Source of the DNA: Pseudomonas putida
GTDB lineage: Bacteria > Pseudomonadota > Gammaproteobacteria > Pseudomonadales > Pseudomonadaceae
Direction of reading: 5' to 3'
Assembly: GCF_030159595.1 (NCBI RefSeq)
Contig: NZ_BSKJ01000008.1
Coordinates: 186,001-250,000 of the forward strand
Length of the DNA: 64,000 nt
Shown here: positions 60,340 through 64,000 of the stretch, piece by piece
How the letters are laid out: the number at the start of each line of letters is the position of its first letter
How positions within the stretch are numbered: position 1 is the first letter of the stretch
Program-made: the position numbers and the translations under genes
The notes under the pieces: model-generated
Told to the model about the DNA's origin: nothing
Databases searched by the model: none
What the model saw: only the letters and a program-made list of their open reading frames with translations

Positions 60340-61251
60340 TTACAACTCAATGCTCATTCCGTCGAAGGCAACTTCCACACCGCGGCGCTGGACTTCGGCG
60401 CGCTCCGGGGAGTCTTCATCGAGAATCGGGTTTGTGTTGTTGATGTGGATAAGCACTTTGCGCTGGCGCGGGAAAGCGTCCAGCACTTCGAGCATGCCGC
60501 CTGGGCCGTTCTGCGCAAGATGGCCCATTTCGCGACCGGTGCGGGTACCCACGCCACGTCGCTGCATTTCGTCGTCCTCCCACAGGGTGCCGTCGACCAG
60601 CAGGCAGTCGGCGCCGTGCATCATCGCCAGCAGCTTGTCATCGACCTGGCCCAGCCCTGGGGCGTAGAACAGCTTGCCGCCGGTACGGGTGTCCTCGACC
60701 AGCAGGCCAAGGTTGTCGCCCGGGTGCGGGTCGAAGCGGTGTGGAGAATAAGGCGGCGCGGCGCTGCGCAGGGGGAACGGGGTGAAGCGCAGGTTGGGGC
60801 AGGCGTCGATCACGAAGCTGCCTTCCAGCTCGATGCGGTTCCACTGCAGGCCACCGTTCCAGTGGCTGAGCATGTTGAACAATGGGAAGCCAGTGGTGAG
60901 GTCCTGGTGGACCATGTCGGTGCACCATACCTGGTGCGGGCAGCCTTCACGCAGGCTCAGCAGGCCGGTGGTGTGGTCGATCTGGCTGTCCAGCAGCACG
61001 ATGGCGTTGATGCCGGTGTCGCGCAGGGCCCGGGCCGGCTGCATCGGCGCGAAGGCCTGGAGCTGGGCGCGGATATCGGGCGAGGCATTGCACAGCACCC
61101 AGTGTACGCCGTCGTCGGACAGGGCGATGGACGACTGGGTGCGCGCCGTGGCCCGCAGGGTGCCATCACGGAAGCCCTTGCAGTTGACGCAGTTGCAGTT
61201 CCACTGCGGGAACCCGCCGCCGGCGGCGGAGCCGAGAACCTGGATGTACAT
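60340..61251 (-). CDS. pqqB: PQQ biosynthesis protein B
   Basis: The 303-residue metallo-beta-lactamase-fold protein acts on an intermediate after PqqA cleavage. The start MYIQVLGSAAGGGFPQWNCNC matches the family. The histidines DSQIDHTTGL and HGADCLLVDGT are conserved. The ATG at 61251 is preferred over GTG at 61257, since AGAGAG is well spaced for it. A hairpin with a T-rich tail precedes it, after pqqA. Confidence 0.95.
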   Translation of the reverse strand: MYIQVLGSAAGGGFPQWNCNCVNCKGFRDGTLRATARTQSSIALSDDGVHWVLCNASPDIRAQLQAFAPMQPARALRDTGINAIVLLDSQIDHTTGLLSLREGCPHQVWCTDMVHQDLTTGFPLFNMLSHWNGGLQWNRIELEGSFVIDACPNLRFTPFPLRSAAPPYSPHRFDPHPGDNLGLLVEDTRTGGKLFYAPGLGQVDDKLLAMMHGADCLLVDGTLWEDDEMQRRGVGTRTGREMGHLAQNGPGGMLEVLDAFPRQRKVLIHINNTNPILDEDSPERAEVQRRGVEVAFDGMSIEL

Positions 61252-61287
61252 GGCCACTCTCTATGCAGAAAACCGGATCGGAAAAAC

Positions 61288-61312
61288 GAAAACGCCCCGG
61301 CAGGCCGAGGCG
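61288..61312 (-). terminator. Attenuator-like stem-loop between pqqA and pqqB
   Basis: On the minus strand CGCCTCGG pairs with CCGGGGCG (61305-61312 with 61293-61300) around CCTG, followed by TTTTCGTTTTT. It lies 19 bases after the pqqA stop. It may stop part of the transcripts, so that pqqA RNA exceeds pqqB-E RNA. Confidence 0.75.
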
Positions 61313-61330
61313 TGGAACCCTGAGCCGGGC

Positions 61331-61402
61331 TTAGCGGTTAGCGAAGTACATGGTGACTTCGAAGCCGATACGCAGATCAGTGTATGCAGGTTTGGTCCAC
61401 AT
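61331..61402 (-). CDS. pqqA: PQQ precursor peptide
   Basis: The 23-residue peptide is the substrate turned into PQQ. It carries the EVTMY core, in which Glu15 and Tyr19 become the cofactor. It begins [11 protein letters not shown] and ends FANR. AAGGAG lies 8 bases before the ATG. It lies between pqqF and pqqB; the gap to pqqF (171 bases) probably contains its own promoter. Confidence 0.96.
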
Positions 61403-61573
61403 GGGATTACTCCTTCCGGATGGGTTTGGGGTTGCTCAGTTACTACTTGGGTACCACCACGCAAAGGCGGTTCCCGGAACTGGGATTGCGCTATCTTACA
61501 AGAAAAATTTGTACCGGAAGGTTAATTATTCGAAAAGTGCCGTTGCAATTCGCGTAACAATCACGGGCCTGGA

Positions 61574-63862
61574 TCACTTCCATGTAGGCGTTGGCGCGGC
61601 AGCGTTGGCCAAACATAACCAGGAGGCGTCTGCATCGAGCAGGTTGCCCAGCAGGTGGTCCAGATCCGTCTGCCGCGTGTTCAGAATAGCCCTGCGCAAC
61701 GTATCCAGCCTGCCGGGTTGTGTAGCCAGGTGTGTCTGCCACGCCCATTCGGCGACCTCGGCGTTGGCCATGGCCTGCTCGTCAAATTGACTGGCCAAGG
61801 CGTGTTGGGTGGCCGGGTCAAGGGTAATGCCCTTGCGTAGCAGCGTGAGCAGGTGGTCGAGGATCTGTGCCGGGGGGGTGTGAGGCGATTGCACCCCGAA
61901 CAGCAGGCCGCCGACCCCCTCTATCTGACGAAAGGTGCTGAAAACCGCGTAGCCAAGTTGCAGTTCTACCCGCAGGCGTTGATAAACCGGCCCTTGCAGC
62001 AGTTGCGCGAGCAAGCGTCCGCTGGCTTCGCTGGCCGCAGGAAGCGGGCAGAACAGCAGCAAGGCGTGTTCACTGCCCGGTACTTCGGCATGCTGCCAAC
62101 GGTGATTGGCCCCTGTGGGCAGGGGGCTTGGCAGTGAGCCGTGCCCTGGGCAGTGCTGCAATGCAGTACCCAGGGCGTTCAGGGCGGCATCGTCGAAGCC
62201 TGCGGCCAGGCCGTGCCAGCGTGTTTGCTGCCACAGGCTTTCGAGTTGCTGTTGCTCCAGTGCGCAGGCAGGCACAGCTGGGGGCGGGGTGCCGAGTACC
62301 GCGTCTGGCAGTTGCTTGAGCAAGGCCCTGATGGGGATCAGCGTCGGGGGCGGTGCTGTGCAAGGCAACCAGCATCTGGCCGGGGGGGTGAGCATCAACG
62401 TCAAGGCCTGCTCCACTGCCCGCAGCACCGCTGCCGGTAGCCCGGCGCAGCGCAACTGCCAGTACTCCCCGGCAGCTGTGTATTGCAGTTGTACCGAGGC
62501 GCGTTCACAGCGCTCCTGCAGTGGCGCGAGGGCCCGTTCGAGCACGCCCTGCAAACGCTGGCGTAAAGGTGAGGGGACGTGCCAGCGCAGGTAGAGCGCT
62601 GCGTATTGGCGGGTGCCAGGCAACTGCTCACTGACCCGCAGTGCTGCTGGTAGAGGTTTTGCATTGGCATTGGGCAGATCAGCCATCAGCAAGGGGTCGG
62701 CCAAGGGCATGTGCCATTGGCCATACACGCTGCATGGCAGGCCTTGCAGCACGGCTTGAAGGGCCTGCACACCGTGCGCATCCAACTTGGCGAATGGCTG
62801 CCCCGTACTGTCACGGCGGGCCAGCTCAAGTGCACTGGCGCTGCGTTCGCGGCTGTGCTGCAGCAGGCCGAATTCGCGGTTCAGCAGCTCGAGGTCGGCC
62901 TGGCGGATGAAGCTGAACCAGCCGTGCAACAGGGCGCTGGCTTCGTCTGGGCAGGCGTCGGCGCTGAGCTTAAGGTCGAGGTGCCACAGCAGCTGGCCGG
63001 CAAAGGCATACAGCGTTTCGGCCTTGAAACTTTGCAGCCAGCCACGCTCGCGAAGTGCGCCCAGCCAGGTACCCGGGCGGCTGTCGCCGAGGCAGGCGAT
63101 CAGCAGCTCCAGCGCTTGCTCGGCACCTGCCGGGAGGTATTCGTGAGTGAAGGCAAATGGTGTAGTCGTCGCCGACAATGGCGGCGGCTCCGTGTGCGGC
63201 ACATGCTTGCCTGTGGCGAACAGCTCCGCATGCTGCCGGCCAAGTTGCTCCAGCTCATCCAGCGGCTGCGGCCCGCACAGGCTCAAGACGATCTGGCCGC
63301 CCTGGTAGAAGCGTTGGTGGAAGCCCGTAAGTGCTTGCTGAAAGGCAGGGGCCCGCAGGGCCAGGGTGTATCGGTTGCCTGCATGAAATGCGCCCAGCGG
63401 ATGGCCTGGCGACACTGACTGCAACAAGGCGAATTGCCGCTGGGCCTGCGGGTTGCGTGACCAGGCAATGAACTCGGCGTGGATCACTTCACGCTCGCGG
63501 CGTTGGCGTTCGATGCCCAGATCCGGTTCGGCCAGCATCTGGCACAGGCGCTCGAGGCCCCCGGCCAAGGCGTTGGGCGGGACTTCAAAGAAAAAATCGG
63601 TGGTGCGTTCTCGGGTGCTGGCATTGACCTGGCCGCCCAAGGTCTGCACATAACGCATCAGGCCGTCGTCCAGCGCAAAGCGTGGGGTGCCGAGGAAGAA
63701 CAGGTGTTCGAGGAAGTGGGCCAGGCCCGGCCATTTACCTGGTGAATCGTGGCTGCCGGCGTGCACCCGCAGGGCGGCGGCCGAACGCTTCAGGCGTGGG
63801 GCGTGGCGCAGGGTCAGTTGCAGGCCATTGGCGAGGGTAAGGTGGCGGGTGGCGTCAGGCAT
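61574..63862 (-). CDS. pqqF: PQQ-pathway M16 metallopeptidase
   Basis: The 762-residue zinc peptidase of the insulinase (M16) family has the inverted zinc motif HFLEH (His49, Glu52, His53) and a distal Glu in the helix REREVIHAEFI. It is thought to cleave PqqA around the crosslinked residues. It is the first gene of the pqqFABCDE cluster on this strand. Codon use and length match pseudomonad homologues. Confidence 0.93.
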   Translation of the reverse strand: MPDATRHLTLANGLQLTLRHAPRLKRSAAALRVHAGSHDSPGKWPGLAHFLEHLFFLGTPRFALDDGLMRYVQTLGGQVNASTRERTTDFFFEVPPNALAGGLERLCQMLAEPDLGIERQRREREVIHAEFIAWSRNPQAQRQFALLQSVSPGHPLGAFHAGNRYTLALRAPAFQQALTGFHQRFYQGGQIVLSLCGPQPLDELEQLGRQHAELFATGKHVPHTEPPPLSATTTPFAFTHEYLPAGAEQALELLIACLGDSRPGTWLGALRERGWLQSFKAETLYAFAGQLLWHLDLKLSADACPDEASALLHGWFSFIRQADLELLNREFGLLQHSRERSASALELARRDSTGQPFAKLDAHGVQALQAVLQGLPCSVYGQWHMPLADPLLMADLPNANAKPLPAALRVSEQLPGTRQYAALYLRWHVPSPLRQRLQGVLERALAPLQERCERASVQLQYTAAGEYWQLRCAGLPAAVLRAVEQALTLMLTPPARCWLPCTAPPPTLIPIRALLKQLPDAVLGTPPPAVPACALEQQQLESLWQQTRWHGLAAGFDDAALNALGTALQHCPGHGSLPSPLPTGANHRWQHAEVPGSEHALLLFCPLPAASEASGRLLAQLLQGPVYQRLRVELQLGYAVFSTFRQIEGVGGLLFGVQSPHTPPAQILDHLLTLLRKGITLDPATQHALASQFDEQAMANAEVAEWAWQTHLATQPGRLDTLRRAILNTRQTDLDHLLGNLLDADASWLCLANAAAPTPTWK

Positions 63863-63918
63863 GGGGGCTCCGGTTGCTGCTGTCCATGCTAACCCATTTG
63901 TTTGCAGGCCCGGCGATT

Positions 63919-63935
63919 GGGCCGCACCGCGGCCC
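63919..63935. repeat. GGGCCGC stem-loop near the pqqF upstream end
   Basis: Seven base pairs with an ACC loop lie 4 bases after the partial gene's stop on the minus strand. It resembles the other gene-end hairpins of the window. Confidence 0.5.
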
Positions 63936-63938
63936 CTG

Positions 63939-64000
63939 TCAGCGGTTACGCAGATGCAGCTCCGGGCGCAGATCTGTCAGGTAAGGAAATGCCATCCGCC
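63939..64000 (-). CDS. Partial 3' end of a minus-strand gene, possible carbon-nitrogen hydrolase
   Basis: The last 20 codons visible on the minus strand read MAFPYLTDLRPELHLRNR then a stop. This pattern recalls the C-terminus of carbon-nitrogen hydrolases that lie upstream of pqqF in P. putida. Only the tail is in the window, so the identification is weak. Confidence 0.4.
   Translation of the reverse strand, partial: RMAFPYLTDLRPELHLRNR

Noticed and set aside
1..64000. CRISPR array, tRNA, rRNA, insertion sequence or prophage
   Set aside because: No regularly spaced direct repeats, tRNA cloverleaf, rRNA sequence, transposase or phage gene was found on either strand.

Overview
The window is a stretch of chromosome from a fluorescent pseudomonad of the Pseudomonas putida group. 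The support is gene content and order: fdhA, dipA-aceF-aceE, glnE, waaF-waaC-waaG-waaP, a fiu-type siderophore locus, glcB, bioBFHCD and pqqFABCDE. The GC-rich codon use and the P. putida-style REP doublets agree with this. No rRNA, tRNA, CRISPR array, insertion sequence or prophage is visible. All identifications come from reading motifs and context; no database was searched.

Layout. 1-9 kb: formaldehyde dehydrogenase, an AT-rich orphan RHS-tail gene, a DUF2780 lipoprotein-like secreted protein, a YihG-type acyltransferase, a secreted retropepsin-like protein, a GST, MsrA and the c-di-GMP phosphodiesterase DipA. 9-13.5 kb: the aceE-aceF pyruvate dehydrogenase operon, with its terminator and two palindromic operators upstream. 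13.9-16.8 kb: glnE. 16.9-23.9 kb: a tightly coupled LPS inner-core operon with two heptosyltransferases, a glycosyltransferase and four kinase-fold proteins. 23.8-26.9 kb: a large DUF6543 (dermonecrotic-toxin-like) gene that overlaps the LPS operon tail to tail. 26.9-32.3 kb: an iron-uptake locus with a FecI sigma factor, FecR, a TonB receptor, a PepSY membrane protein and a 58-residue membrane microprotein. 32.4-35.7 kb: an exonuclease, a CBS/cNMP/nucleotidyltransferase protein and a divergent receiver protein. 35.9-41.2 kb: glcB, a GcvR-like ACT protein, RarD and SrkA. 41.4-47.5 kb: a ModE-like regulator, ComF and the biotin operon, with a BirA operator between comF and bioB. 47.6-53.3 kb: a mini flagellar-rod-like protein, two long acyl-CoA dehydrogenases (the first behind a PsrA box) and a membrane diguanylate cyclase. 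53.4-53.6 kb: the small RNA RsmY with its GacA box. 53.6-56.3 kb: a LysR regulator, a class III aminotransferase and a PMP3 peptide. 56.4-63.9 kb: the pqq operon, whose 23-codon pqqA is followed by an attenuator-like hairpin. The right edge cuts the 3' end of another minus-strand gene.

How the parts connect. Several genes feed central carbon flow: pyruvate to acetyl-CoA (AceEF), acetyl-CoA plus glyoxylate to malate (GlcB) and fatty acyl-CoA oxidation (the two dehydrogenases). PQQ supplies periplasmic dehydrogenases. Signalling is dense, with one c-di-GMP hydrolase, one c-di-GMP synthase and RsmY, which links Gac signalling to CsrA/RsmA-family proteins. Intergenic regions hold recognisable operators (GntR/FadR-type, Fur, BirA, PsrA, GacA), REP doublets, and a recurring stem-loop near gene 3' ends. 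The points most worth following are RsmY with its promoter, the tandem-kinase LPS protein, the DUF6543 toxin-like gene, the paired DnaA boxes before rarD and the flagellar-rod-like mini-protein.
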